Origin: Phoebastria nigripes
Taxonomy: Eukaryota; Chordata; Aves; Procellariiformes; Diomedeidae
Direction of reading: 5' to 3'
Length of the DNA stretch: 64,000 nucleotides
Assembly (NCBI GenBank): GCA_035582835.1
Contig: JAYKAV010000444.1
Coordinates: 494,027-558,026 of the forward strand
Below, piece by piece: positions 51,229-63,888 of this stretch (position 1 is the stretch's first letter; each line of letters opens with the position of its first letter). The position numbers and the translations under genes were made by a program. The notes beneath the pieces were generated by a model. The model saw only the letters and a program-made list of their open reading frames with translations. It was not told where the DNA came from and ran no database searches.

Positions 51229-51348
51229 TTTTTATTATTTATTACATATAAGTAGTAGTGCATGCAGGCTGCAACCATGGTAAGCTCCAAGGTATGAGGC
51301 ACTGTACAAACATGTAGAGCAAAAGGGACTCTGTCCTAAAGAGCCTCC
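51229..51348 (+). repeat. Ancient amniote interspersed repeat fragment
   Basis: The sequence runs from a TTTTTATTATTTATTACAT-type start to GGCACTGTACAAACATGTAGAGCAAAAGG and CTGTCCTAAAGAGCC. I recall this layout from a very common old repeat in turtles, crocodilians and birds, in which GCTGTACAAACACA...AGAGACAGTCCCTGCCC is followed by AAAGAGCTTACAATCTAA. I cannot name the family. It has no coding capacity. Confidence 0.5.
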
Positions 51349-52084
51349 TGTGTAATTGCATATATAGGTGATATTTTTCAGGTGGATGTTAGCGAACACG
51401 CACCACACTTCAAACTGGCCATTGTACCAAACCCAAGCTAATGAACTGCGCTGAAGGTTAAAAAAGCCTTCTTAATGCAAGCTTNTGTCTTCTAGACAGG
51501 GAACTGACAAATCTTGCTTATCCTGAATAGCCAAAGCAGGAAAAGCATGGTAAAAAACCAAATGGAAGTGCCAAGCCGAGTTGCACAAATTCATTCAGCA
51601 AGTCAGTAGCAGTCACAGAGCCAGTCTTTGCTGTCTTCCCCAATGCCCAAGCTGCCACTGCTGTGTAGCGAGACTAAATCAACACTAAGGAGAAGCAGTT
51701 CACAGTCCTGGTTCCTGGACATGTGAACTGGCTGTGTCTCGGACTGCGTATCCTTGTCCTCTGAGTAACCTATTTGGAAACTAATAGGGTACCACCACCA
51801 ATTCTCTGCCCACATACCCAGGTTTTCTGCAGANGAAAATCCAGGCGTGCAGAAGAACACACCACCACTTGCTCTGCTCCCATCACAAAGTTGCGACACA
51901 GCCAAGGTGCCCTCACTGACAGGTTGAGGAGCAAGCACTGAAATACCTTTTTTCCTTTCTATAGACTCCACACCCACTCATGGGAACGCTGTATCCCCAT
52001 ACATATCATACAGGCAAATAAAGTACCACTCTCAAACACAGACTGAAAAATTTACTGTCATATCCAGGTCCCCAAGATACTGTA
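51349..52084. other. No gene seen
   Basis: I recognise nothing here. A 124-codon minus frame at 51603-51977 contains an ambiguous base and has no visible domain. Confidence 0.45.
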
Positions 52085-52520
52085 AACAAGTGCTTATGGA
52101 TTGTAAGACCGAAGGTCCTTCAAATTCAACATCCTACCTCCAACAGCTGCCAGCTGTGGAGACTTCAGAAAGCGTGTAAGAACCAGGGCAATCAAAGTGT
52201 GATCCTTCCCTTGCTAGGGAGGTTTTGCCATCCGCTGGAAAGAAGATTTCTGCACTACACCATGATGACTGAAGGCTACCAACTGCTAATTTAATTTTTT
52301 TTTCTTTTTTTTTTTTTTTTTTAAACTCATTATATCTTGTCTCTACTACAGCGATGAGCTCCAAGATTTAATTACCTGGTGTGCATAAAAAGTAATCTCT
52401 TTTAGTAGTTAAATCTGATACCTGATCATATCATTGTTCATTTCTTTGTCCTCAATATTGTGAGAAACAGTAAATAATCACCCTCTCCTATTCACCTCTT
52501 ATTCTCCTATTCGCTTTCTC
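52085..52520 (-). mobile_element. Ancient CR1 3' fragment (L3-like)
   Basis: Read on the minus strand, this matches the end of an old CR1/L3-type element: the C-terminal part of ORF2 and the 3' UTR. On the plus strand the reverse-complement landmarks are a CAACATCCTACCTCCAACAG string near 52128 and GATGAGCTCCAAGATTTAATTA near 52354. A GTTCATTTCTTTGTCCTCAATATTGTGAGAAA-like stretch follows near 52435-52467. A T-run (about 52288-52322) has been expanded inside it. It is highly diverged and non-coding today. Confidence 0.6.
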
Positions 52521-53567
52521 CAAATGCAATACCAGATCATCCACTCAGATATCCATTACTTTAAAGTTAAACTGTCATTATTGCTCAGGGTGAAAGCATT
52601 TTTTTTTTTTTAGTTTTCTCATGCCAGAAACATTCACAAGGATTTTTAATATCCTTTGCGAGATTGTCTCTGCATATATTTGTAATTCACACATTTTCAC
52701 TTTTAATAAAAATGGCTAAACCATCCCATCTGCATAACACAGATACAGCCTAGTTTCAGATCTCATTCATTATTAACAGATAGAACTCAGTTATTTATGA
52801 GAAGTTTCTTATTTACTTCTGCACATGCCTCTTCAGTTTTTAAAAAAAAAACAAAAAACCAACCTAAATCTTTGTAAAACAATTTCAAGAACAATAGTTT
52901 TAGATTTGTGTTCAAGAACTTTAATACTCTTTGAAAAAGTTACTTTTGTAACTGCAAATGTATAAAGATGTTTGCGTTCTCAGTTTTGTTTTTCTTCTGC
53001 TTTAGATCTTCATCTATACTCCAAGATTAGGAAAAGATTAGATAAGATTAGACTTCTGTAGCACTCATAGCCTGATCAGTTACAACAATTGTCATTTCAA
53101 CAATATCTAAGTGTTGGCAATTCATCTCAGTCTTGCACACTGTGTAATTCATTAGAGGGCAGAACAAGGTGCTACCTGCCACAGAGGAAATTTTTTCCAN
53201 AGTTTTTTTTAAAGGTAGTACCAGATCTGCAGTTCACATAATCACTAGAGATCTCTTGATAACACCAAAGCCGTGTCCTTTTATAACCTGGGACATTTTG
53301 GCTTTACAGGGTCTTTAAAGATGTACTCAAAAGATAGGTGACATACTGTAATGAAGATGGCTGATTTATGTCCTCTGCAGCATGTGCGCCGAGGAACTAA
53401 GAAATACATGATTAGATAATTCTGCTCATGCTACAAAGAGGAGTCTGCAATAGCTAGGTCTCCATAAATGTGATGAGCTTCTGTTTTCAGCATCTCAATA
53501 AATGTCCATCCCACAGCTGACTTCCCTGACTTTGTTCTTAAGAACTGACTGACGTGGTCACCCGCAG
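52521..53567. other. No gene seen
   Basis: AT-rich sequence with T and A runs near 52590 and 52842. Nothing assignable is visible. It separates two independent antisense CR1 3' ends. Confidence 0.45.
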
Positions 53568-53770
53568 ACTGTAAGAACACAAGACTGCCCATATCAGTTC
53601 ATCTAGGTCAAAGTCCTCTCTTTAGCAGTGGCCAAAAGTGAACATGATACAAACAGCAAATATATATAGGATGTTTACCAGAAGTGTTCTCCCAACTATC
53701 AGTCATTCTGAGACTCAGCAGACTTTCTGACTCAGACATAGCCTTCAACTTTGTGGTCAATGCAGCTATT
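53568..53770 (-). mobile_element. Second ancient CR1 3' end (L3-like)
   Basis: The plus strand reads TGTAAGAACACAAGACTGCCC and then TTAGCAGTGGCC, which is the reverse complement of the final part of old CR1/L3-type elements. Those end in a stretch reading GGCCACTG...GGATACTGGG...GACC...GTTCTTATGTTCTTA. Because it contains another 3' end, it is a separate insertion from the one at 52085. The part nearest 53770 is uncertain. Confidence 0.55.
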
Positions 53771-55659
53771 CAGTCTGCACACATTTATACCAGCATAATG
53801 AAAGATTTTTTACTGATACAGATAAGAGACGAGAATGGGATTCACACTCCATTGTGAATATCACTTTAACTGGTCACACAACAGAATCTATAAAAAGACC
53901 TAAGTTTTTTATTTGGATAAGGGGAAAGGAAGCATGAGTTGCACCAAATGAAAAAAACACACATTCATTTATTACAGGACCCTGATGGTTTCAGCATCAG
54001 AGCCACCAGTATGAGAAAAAGATCTGCTGGCCTTATGAAAAGGCTAAGCAACCTACCCATCACCTTCATCAAGCTTCAAACCCTGAACAAGGCTTACAAA
54101 TTCAGCTTGATGAGCAGAACTAATGGTGAATATTCTGACAAAGCATTTTTTCCCATGAGAAAAAGCTGGTGAGTTGAAATGGAAACATTTCATGGAAATA
54201 TTGATTTTAGTAACATTTTTAGGGGAAATAGGTCCTTAGCCCTGATGGAATATTAAGTCCAGGACAGCCAACACCTCTGACCACTAGAGCTTCATCTAGT
54301 TTCTAATTAATCCACATTGCTCTGGTTAAGTATGACTGGGAAACTAGACCTGTTTTGCATATCCCAGTAAGTATCCACTCATCCTATTAACTACTCTTGC
54401 ATGTTTTTTCTCTCTTCTGTCAGAACTCTACTACTCTATACAAATAAATATTAACCCAGCGAAAGAGAGGGCACAGCTCCAGATGCAGTTGAAGACGGGA
54501 CACTGAGGTTCAGCTCCATACTCAATGAATGCTCATTTGTATCCACTAGGAAACTCAACAGGAGTTTCACAGGATAGCTGCAACAGCCTCAGGAACACAG
54601 CCCTCATCTTGGACTCTGGCTACCCAGGGTCAAGCTGTCAGTGCGAACCAGGCAGAACAAAGGTTTGGAGTGCAGTCTCTGTGATCCCAAGGTACTGACC
54701 TGTCCCTCAGAGCTGTTTCCCTAGAAACTGAGAGAGGATAANGGTAAAAAAGGAACTGAAATCAGGAAACATTTTGTGAGATAGGAAGATTGTGAAGAAG
54801 GGAGGAAAGAGCCTTCTCCTAGGGGAAATGCTGCATTCCTTGGGGGCACTGGAATTTGAAATCAAATGTTCACAGATTGATTTGATTTCAACTTTCTGTC
54901 CATTGAAGCAGGCACTTCATTTAATAGGATCCCTAACGAACCGACCCCTGCAGGGCTCTCAGAGGTCATGTCCTAAGACGCTTTCTTCTGTGGCTTATTC
55001 TGAATGTTTTCAGGTCCTGATCCAGTGCGATTTGGAGGTAGTTCTTGAGACGGTCTAAGCTCTTTGAACACACACTGCAGTCAACAAAAGTGAAGGCACT
55101 CAGCATCTCTCAGGAACAGGCTCTTATACATTAAGGGCTGCAATCATTTTAAAGCATAAGGGAGTTATGTACTTAGTTCGCCTGCATATTGATGCAGAAC
55201 ATCGACATTAAATATAAGGCAGCTAAAGGCAATTATTCTGATCATTAAAAATTCTAATCAGAATAACTTTGAATTTTGTATTATGCTACAGATATGAGAC
55301 ATACATAATCACAGAACTAGTCACCTTCCCATTTTCAAGGAGACTTGTACATTTTGAAGCACTAAGTACTAACCTTCAGCTACTTTGTGCAATGCTTAAA
55401 GCACACAGGTTTTGTTTAGAAAAAATAGTTTGATTACACATACAAACAGGTAATCTTGCAAAATGTTACAGCAGTATTGCAATGACATTTCCTTCTCTAT
55501 AAGGCTAGGGAAGCAATTTCTCATAAAAACAGCCACCCATTTTCAGCATAAATAGTATTAATTAGAGAGGAAGGCAAATTAGAATCTTGGCTTTAAACAT
55601 ACCCCTTTTCAGGTGGCCTTTTATAAGTATCTTTAATTATGAAACTGATTTACCCAACT
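53771..55659. other. No gene seen
   Basis: No gene or recognisable repeat is visible. Open frames at 53939-54172 and 54792-55058 lack domains and codon bias that would suggest function. Confidence 0.45.
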
Positions 55660-56206
55660 ACATCCCTCCACATTTTGTGGAGATTTATGGACATTTTACA
55701 GGGGAAGAGGAAGGAAGGTGGGAGCAAGGGGAGGAGTTCATTGCAATGTTAAACTCTATAACCTGGCCCAAAGGGACCAGNNNNGGNGNTTGTAATGGAT
55801 ACACCTTTAAATTGTTGTAACCCATGATTTGAGTTGCATGTTATAGGAGTTACTATAGCAGGAACCACCTGAGCCAATGGAGGACAAGCCTTNCAAGAAG
55901 CAGTNCAAGTGCAGCAGTGACCCGACCTGAGCTGACTTTGGTGCCCAATAACTCCACGCGACACACCACCTCTCCTGACCCGAGTGACCACCATAACAGA
56001 GGGAGCCCAAAGTCATGGACTAAATGGACTCAGTGGACATTTTGTGGACATTTTACAGACATTTCACAGGGGTGGTCCATAGACTAAGGGAATGATATCT
56101 GTGTATTATATCAAAGGATGGGAAGCGGGATGGTGGTTAATGAGGTTGTATTGGATAGTGTGGGACCCGAGCGTGACGTAAATGGTATGGAATAAGGGGT
56201 GGATAC
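55660..56206 (+). mobile_element. ERV internal tail upstream of 3' LTR
   Basis: This is the non-coding 3' part of the internal region of the ERV whose LTR follows directly. It shares the GGAGGAGTTCATTGCAATG block (about 55733-55751), the GGACAAGCC block and the GGACATTTTGTGGACATTTTAC block (56035-56056) with the rearranged element at 34.7-35.4 kb. It additionally has the last 145 bp before the LTR, including CTGTGTATTATATCAAAGG and GACGTAAATGGTATGG. At the left, a displaced copy of the CACATTTTGTGG...GGACATTTTACAGGGG block (about 55669-55703) is fused to GGGAGCAAGGGG, so an internal deletion or template switch is likely. Ambiguous bases at 55781-55789 affect this part. There are no retroviral proteins and no 5' LTR. 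Confidence 0.8.
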
Positions 56207-56463
56207 TGTCCTGGTTTCAGCTGGCATAGAGTTAATTTTTTTTTTCCTAGTAGTTGGTATAGTGCTGTGTTTTGGATTTAGTATGAGAAGAATGTTGATA
56301 ACACACTGATGTTTTTAGTTGTTGCTAAGTAGTCTACTAGTCAAGGACTTTTCAGCTTCCCATGCTCTGCCAGGTGCACAAGAAGCTGGGAGGGAGCATA
56401 GTCAGGACAGCTAGCCCAACTGGCCAATGGGGTATTCCATACCACGTGACGTCAAGCTCAGCA

Positions 56464-56470
56464 TATAAAG
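56464..56470 (+). promoter_or_regulatory. LTR TATA box
   Basis: TATAAAG lies about 30 bp before the expected transcript start of this LTR and is preceded by an ACGTGACGTCA stretch (56443-56453), a CRE-like element. Of the three LTRs this one keeps the best-looking core promoter. Confidence 0.6.
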
Positions 56471-56649
56471 CTGGGGGAAGAAGAAAGAAGGGGGGATGTT
56501 CGGAGTGATGGCATTTGTCTTCCCAAGTAACCATTACATGTGATGGAGCCCTGCTTTCCTGGAGATGGCCGAACACCTGCCTGCCGATGGGAAGTAGTGA
56601 ATGAATTCCTTGTTTTGCTTTGCTTGCGCGTGCAGCTTTTGCTTTCCCT

Positions 56650-56655
56650 ATTAAA
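56650..56655 (+). promoter_or_regulatory. LTR polyadenylation signal ATTAAA
   Basis: ATTAAA lies in CCCTATTAAACTGTCTTT, in the same position as in the LTR at 35.5 kb. A GT-rich stretch follows near the LTR end. Confidence 0.55.
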
Positions 56656-56781
56656 CTGTCTTTCTCTCAACCCATGAGTTTTCTCACTTTTACCCTTCCG
56701 ATTCTCTCCCCCATCCCAGCGGGGGGGAGTGAGCGAGCGGCTGTGTGGTGCTTAGTTGCTGGCTGGGGTTAAACCACAACA

Positions 56782-59700
56782 CTTTGGTACTGTGGTCCAC
56801 CTTTGGGTTGCTTTAGACCAAGTACCTGCAGTGCACACTGGGGAACATAGCTACAGTGCAGAAGGCGATCTCAGAAACCACCTATCTACTGAATGACAAA
56901 TCAGAGGTTAAAAAATCTGTTCTACCCATCAGGGGACATAATACAGGACAAAGCTACCCACTCATGTCAACGTCTTGTTATGATGACCTCCATGGGGTTA
57001 AGTAATCTGTACCAGATGAGGATCTGACTAGATATTGACTTAAGACAGGGCTCATAGTATGCAATTGGTACCACTTTACTGTGGCAGGCTTGAGTGAGAG
57101 TGACATGCCCTGAACCTTACTTTTCCCTCTTTCATATATTAGATTGGAGGGCAGGGGAAGGAAAGGGCAGGGGCAGAAAGCAGTGCTCTTGCCCACTGAA
57201 ACTCAGCTGAAAGGCTAGCTATCTCATGCAATGGTTATCTAATTGATTTAAATGTCACCTTCCTATACAGTCTTGTACCTTCCCAGATACAGACTGTTGC
57301 AGTCTCCTCTATCATTTATATTTTTCAGAGGCTTTTCTTTTAGTGTATGAAAGGAATAAAATATCATACAAATTATCTCACTAAATCATTCTCTTTAAAT
57401 GTCTGCCTTACTTTTCATGTTTGTCTCTGACCTACTGTCGATCCCATTTACATGAAAAAATTACTGGAGCACTTCTCCTATATCAGCATTCATTAGCAGC
57501 TCCAAGTGCCTGGCACACAACAGGGGTTTTGCCTACTATGCAGTTTGGGGATGTTCTCATCAGAAATAGGAGCAGATAATGAGGAAAAAACACAAAACTA
57601 TACAGTTTCTGTCACCAGTGCTCTCATTTACTTCAGCAAGCAGTAACAGGGAAATATTTTCACATGCCAGCCTTTCTCCTGCGGTTTCTTTAGTCAAAGG
57701 TACTTTTAGGCCTGTTTTCTCCATTGTCTGCTGTTATTTATTGCCCTCCCCCCAACCTGTACCACTCACAGCAAGGTGCTCTGAGCAGCAAAGTTTAAGC
57801 ACACATGACTGTACACTTGTGTTTCAGGAAAGTCAACTCTGTGTGTTAAGTTTGGCAGGACTCAGCCTGAAATGACTCCTCCAAGGACCACTGTGAAAGA
57901 GTGTTATCCACTAAAAATGAAAGGTAATTGTACTCAGGATTCCTGGAAGTCTCTATAGAAGTCAGGTGGTCTGACTGGCAGAATTATTAAATAAATTTCT
58001 CTATAGATAATACGTATCTTTCTGGCTACCAGCCGGTGGCTCTGCTGCAGGAACTTAAACAGACAGCAGTCTTCTCTATTTGAAAGTTTGAAAATCTGAA
58101 AAATTTCCAAGTGAAAATTTTCTGAATTGAAATATTCAGTTTTCTTACTGCAGTTCCTGTGCTTGCCTCCCTCCTATGTCAGCTTTCACTTGAAGGCTCA
58201 TCCACTATGATTTTATCCTACTTGTGGCTCAGCACCTAGCAAAAACCCTAGGATCCTGTTTTTCTTAGCTGTCATTATAATTTGACCATATTTTACACAT
58301 CATATAGCTATATATCTATACAACCTTATCCAAAAACAGAAGAGAAATATTTCTGACGAAACATTCATTTGCTGAATTTAATTCCTTTTCCAAAGCAGAC
58401 TGTGATCCTTTGCACATGTGCCATGGGAGGTTATCTAACCACTATTTTTAAATGACTTTAAATGATTCCATAGTTAAAAATAAATAAAAACTTTGTTTAG
58501 GTAGGTTAACATCTGAGCCATATGGCTCCAGAACTGTATCCTGTGTGTAATACTTAAGTTTGTAACAGGAATGATTTGTGGGGAAATAAATTTAAAGTTT
58601 GGTCTTTAAAAGTTCTTATTGCTGATAACAGATTATGCTCCTAATCATGGCTTATGTAAAAATTCAGAAAGCCTGCACAAAAGCATGAAAAGAATTTCCA
58701 TTTGATCTAACCAGAGATCATGAAAATAATCTATGTATTAAAAGCAGATCTGAGTGATCTCCCAGTTTTTCAGGGTGTAGCAAAAGTTAAACAGCACCAG
58801 TGAAATTTACAGCCCACCACCGCTTGCTAAGGACAAATTTAGAGATCTCCAGGACCACAGAGGTGTCTGTGCAAAGCATGTTCAACAGCCTAATCCAAAC
58901 AATGGCAGTAGAAGTCTGACATGAAATCTTCAGTTATAGTTAATAGGCATAGGAACAACACTTTACAGGAAGAAGACACTTGAGTAAAAGATGCAGTTGA
59001 GAAAATGCGCTAAGTCTGACCACCACAAGGACGTTAAACGTGAAATATGCATGTAGAAATAGTTCATATTTACTCATTATTAAGATAAAGAATTCCGACC
59101 ACCACATTAAGAGACTTGCACGTCTAATTTCTGTCCCAGACTAGTGTGGGACTGTATATCCAAATTCTCTTCCCAGTCTTTTCATTAGCGATGGATTAGT
59201 TTGCCAAAACTTTCCTGTTAAACTTTTTTTCTCTATCACAAAAAGCTGCCAAAATGGAAACCACTTGTACAAAAGAAACAAATTTGGGAAAACTTTAAAA
59301 AACCAATCTTCAAAAAAAGTAGAGCCAAAAGTATTTATGAGTTTATAATGCTGATCTTGGCAACCTCTGTTTTCAAGAAAAAGTTAGTATTGGGAGGAAG
59401 AGGAGGAAGGAGATATTTCTGTAAGAGTTTGCTCTATAATGATGTGAGTTGTAGATCCATTGCCTGTGCAGTATTTGACCTTCTATTCTGGTTTATGCAT
59501 GATACCTAACAATAAAAAAAATAAAGATGTATGCTTTCAGTGCATTCTGCTTCTGTAATCACTTCATACACATTTCCTCTTTCATAACNAGAGGCGATCT
59601 TTGCATAGTGCTGCTTTGCAGTCATATTTGGTTAAATATCCTCAGTAAAAGGATGAGAAATGCTACTGTAAAATAGCTTTCTCCCCAAGCCTTCCATGCA

Positions 59701-62700
59701 CTTTCTCTGTGGTGCCTGGGAAAATAAATGGGTTGTAAAATAGTCCCGAGCCTTAGGAAAGTCCTGTCTCACATTCACAAGTGGGTATATTCTTTAGCTG
59801 AGATAGATAATTACTAAGATAGATACTTGGCCCAAGCAGCTTGTCACCCCTGTTGAAGATTACTAACCCCATAGTAGAGAAGGCTGAAGAAAATACATAC
59901 ATGTACTTCTGGGGAGGCTTGGAAGCAGACACACACAGTCTGTTCAGCTGTCTCTGCTAGGGTGGAGAGAATGACAGGGTAGCAGTTGTTTCACCTGTCT
60001 GCTAAATTTGCTTTTCACCCTCCTCAGCACGTTGGGGAGAAACTAGGATTCTTTNGGGGGGGGGGGGGGGGGGAAGGTAAAGGGATTCTGTATAGTTGGT
60101 CCTGGTTTCCACACTTCTGACAGACTATCTTGCATTGATATCTAAGCTTTCACTACGAAGAAACAAATCCTGACACACAAGGCTGTAGCAGGGCTACCCT
60201 GTGGCTTTTCACAGCAAGGTCAGAGCAGCAATTTAACTTACTGTTTAACAGTCAGTTCTTAATTGGAACACTATATACTGTGAAACTCTGAAGTAAGCAA
60301 GTTAATCACCACACTAGTGCAATACAGCACAGTACAGCATAAAGCAGGTCCTGCCGGGAAGGGGAGCTGCAAGTCTGAAACACAAAGTAAGCAAACAAGT
60401 GGAAGGCACACCCAGACACTGCAAGAGGATTTCTAGGCCACTGCAGCCAGATAGCTTGGGACTGCCAGGTGTCTTTGACTTGCTGAAGTCAGTTGGAGCT
60501 ATGTATGTGTAAGGATTACAGATCAGCAGGCCTTTAAAAGAATTTCAGCTTTACCACAACAAAGCCTTGCACCCTTTAGGAGTATCATATCAAAATATCA
60601 TTCAGTGTTTGACCCCCATTTGCCTAGCCTGTGCACAAGAAATACTGGCAAGTTATCACTTCGTTTCTTGCCATTTTCAAGCCCTCTATTTTGCAAGACT
60701 TTAAGTTCCTTATGGAGCTGGCTCTCCCCTCCTTTCCTCTACTCTGCTCTTTATTTTATTTTTTTTTCTAGAACATAGCAGGAATGTCACAGATGATATG
60801 CTTAAGAAATTTTCCTAATCAAATTGTTCTCTTACTACCAACCAGCTTATTTTTTTCATATTCCTTTAAAATAATATTCTTTACATTTTGTAGATTCATT
60901 CCAACACACTAGAATTGATTTCAAAAGTGACTGTCAGTTTGAAAAATTAGCCTTACTTACTTACTTTCTACACTGGTAAGGAAAGCTGACAGGTGCATCA
61001 TCAGCAAGCATCCAAGGGTTTCTGTGATTAAACCCTTGAGTTCACATCAGAGCAGATGAAAGGATTTAAAGGCTTAATTTTTTTTTTTTTTTTTTACTCC
61101 TAATGAACTAACTTTAAATATTTAATGATTCTTAGAAAGCTTTTGAGTATGTAATTTTTTAAAATAGTACTTTAAGAAAAAATTTCCCCGAAGTAATCCA
61201 TTTCTTTTCCATTTTCTAACCCATTTCTTTGCTTTATCTGAAGTGACCACTTACCTACCCAAGGAAAAGTTTGGATAAAGCTTATTTAGGGTCTACAAAT
61301 CACATTAGGTAGAATAAAAATTCAAATCAGCATTGCCAAATTTTCTAAAATTAATATCCTTGATAATAAAAATAATATAGCTGCATATTGTTTATTGGTA
61401 ATGAAGACAAACCAGAAATAAAAAAAAATTAAGTGAATCTATTTTGAAAAATATTTTTTTCTCCTGTATATTCTTGACTTCCCTAGCTACACCACATTAT
61501 ATAAGAGACTTAGTAAATTATGTAGCTGTATAGGACTGTTCATCATGCACTGTAAGCCTAAACATTTCCTTTGATCCATTCTCAATTCTAACGCATAAAC
61601 TGATGGATTGGAAAGTGATTTCTCCTTCCCCTGTGTTAAGGTATTGCACCTGCAGCTAATGAAGGTAGGATCTAAATTGACTCCTCTTAAAAACCAGTGA
61701 AAAGATTCATCAATTTTAATGATTGTAAGACTGGAGCCTTCCAGTGCAGTATGAGGTATCTCTGTTAGGGTGAGAATACTTTATAAGACAGGTAAAAATC
61801 CTGACACTGGTACATGTACTAAGACTTTGGCGCTAGCACCAAACATGAATAATAATTCCCTTGCTGAACAGTATTTCTATACAAGCTAAGTTATCAACGT
61901 GCATCATTTTAATGCTACTGAAAACAGCAGGGGGGGAGCCTATATATGAGACACATTCATTTTTATGCAAGACAGTCTCATTTAAAAATAAAAGTATATA
62001 ATAAAATAAACTTGTATACTGAAACTGATGCCCAAATTGCTCTCAGACTGAAGCTCCTATGAAACAGAATAACCCACTAACCACATGTCTTTCTGCTGTC
62101 TGTCAAAATGCCTCACTGAAGCCAATGGTGCAGCCTTTCTCCCAGTTTGAAAAGGAATTTGAGCAGTAAAAAACATGACTTGATAACATTGTATATCAAG
62201 ATGGAATAAAAAGCAAAACATGTTACCGAAATTGTTTGCCAACAACCACTCCTCAGAATGTATGTAGGCACACATTCAGTTAGGAGAAGCCTGCTTTCCT
62301 TCAGTCTATCCTTTTACAAATGGAAGAAGAAAGGAAATAGCAAAGTTCCACCATGCATAAAACCCACCTAGCACTTCCGGAGCTTGCACCTGCTGTGAAA
62401 ACTCTGGGCCCTGCCCACAGGATAGCAAGACTTAGGTGCAAGCTAATGGAGAAAGCAGAAGGTAGAAAGAAATATCAGTGTTTGGCCCACAGCAAATCTT
62501 CTGGGAGGGCAGGGGTCTAACCCACTTTCCCTCCTGTTGGCGCTGCCCAACATGGCATACACACTCAGCATCACGTGGCATCGTGATCGATGATTTCTTC
62601 CCTACGCTGCAGCTGGTTCACTCTCAGGCTGGACAGGAGAAACCATTTCACATGGTGCAAGGTAGCCCATGCCAAATGTGTTATGCCACTAGAAAAGCAC

Positions 62701-63794
62701 AGCAGATGGGCCAGAGCATCTGCTTTGCAGCATACATACCGTATGGCTTAACTTCAGTGCACTCGAGCTCTTTAGGCTTCCTCCTCTGGTTTACAGGAAG
62801 CTTTGAGTTGTGCTGGTTATTATGTATCTTGAGAACCAAGCCCCAGAATCTGCACAAACTTTTCCCATTACCTTCAGTCCTGTCTCAAGTCCAGCTCAGA
62901 CAGAAAGAAGAATTAGGGCGAAGAAATACAATAGAAAGAGCATCCAGGCTTTGAAAGAAGCAGCACTGCTCATGAGGCACAGCATATTTTCCTTACATAA
63001 TTACTTTTCTTTCATAGTTTTTCTTCTTTTCAATAAAACAAAGGATATGCTTTCAGCCAGAGTAATTAGATTTCATTTAATAAAACGTTTAGGGCTTGAT
63101 TTTGAGGGGGAAAGAAAAGAAACATGGGAAGGAAGAAACACCAGCTGTTTTCACAGCTGCCAAAGGTAAAGTCAAACACACAATAGAAGCTCAACATTTT
63201 TCAAAGCCCCATCCCACCGGGAGCTCCAGACCCTCGTGACTCATGCCCACTGTCTCCCACAGACATGCAGTATTTGTCACTGATTGCGCTCAAGTTTTCA
63301 TCTGCTGACAGACCTGGAACAAAGTTGTGCTCCCCAAAAGCAAGCTACAAATGCAAAGACAAATAAATTGTGTGTCACAGATCATCAGCCAATCTAATTA
63401 TTTGGCTAAGACGATGTAACATTCCAGCAGGAAAATAGCATTTAATTAGGCTGGCATGAAGATTATAACCAGAAATAAAATGAGAATTCAAACAAATGCC
63501 ACATATGGGTATAATCTTTGCATAACAAATAGCAATTTCAATAGTACAAGTAAATTGTCAAAATGTTATCACCTACATCAAAAATAAAGGAAGAAAAAGT
63601 AAAGTTATACTCCAGAAATGTACTTTTTCCAGGGCCCAAGCCTGGAAAAATCTGCAAGAATTGTGGATTAGTGGTCAAGTCATCCCAAGAGCTCTTGGAG
63701 TCAAGCAATAAGGAAGGGGCCAGAAAGGCCCAAGAAACAAGGCAGCAGGAATCAAGCTCCTGAAACAATTTATCTAATTTATGCCATGTTCACA
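56782..63794. other. Unique AT-rich DNA, no gene seen
   Basis: No gene can be supported. Simple features are an uninterrupted G run at 60056-60073, poly-T near 61078-61096 and A/T-rich tracts near 60751-60768. A 158-codon plus frame at 62478-62954 starts at GTG and shows no domain. The part at 63270-63530 is AT-rich and non-repetitive, with homeodomain-type TAATTA strings, and could be conserved noncoding DNA, which a single sequence cannot show. Confidence 0.5.
60056..60073 (+). repeat. Poly-G run, 18 bases after an N
   Basis: An ambiguous base at 60055 is followed by eighteen G. Runs of this kind can fold into G-quadruplexes and are error-prone in sequencing, so the true length is uncertain. 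Confidence 0.85.
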
Positions 63795-63888
63795 TCCAAA
63801 ACACCTATGGGAAAGGGGGTGGCAAAAATCCAGCCAGATGAATTGGGCTGGTGGCCAACTTTGGCCCACAGGCTGTAGGTTAGGCATT
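63795..63888. repeat. Possible hAT-type transposon terminus
   Basis: GGTGGCCAACTTTGGCCCACAGGCTGTAGGTTAGGCATTCTC-type sequence (about 63851-63892) resembles the end of hAT/Charlie-like elements, where a GGCCCGCGGGCC-like core lies close to the terminal repeat. The GC-rich core has decayed (GCCCACAGGC). Only one end is visible and the assignment is tentative. Confidence 0.35.

Larger units (their letters stand above)
56207..56781 (+). mobile_element. ERV 3' LTR
   Basis: This 575-bp LTR begins TGTCCTGGTTTCAGCTGG, ends in CACAACA and is attached to internal sequence on its left, so it is a 3' LTR and not a solo LTR. A TATA box (TATAAAG) is at 56464-56470 and an ATTAAA signal at 56650-56655. Its first half is very close to the solo LTR at 16.9 kb read on the minus strand. 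Its second half is close to the LTR at 35.5 kb. No matching target duplication can be paired, because the left end of the element is truncated. It does not code. The minus frame at 56352-56576 is LTR sequence. Confidence 0.9.

Noticed and set aside
62478..62954. 158-codon plus-strand frame
   Set aside because: It begins at GTG and has no recognisable domain, signal or repeat. It overlaps another frame at 62810-63169 without sign of selection.
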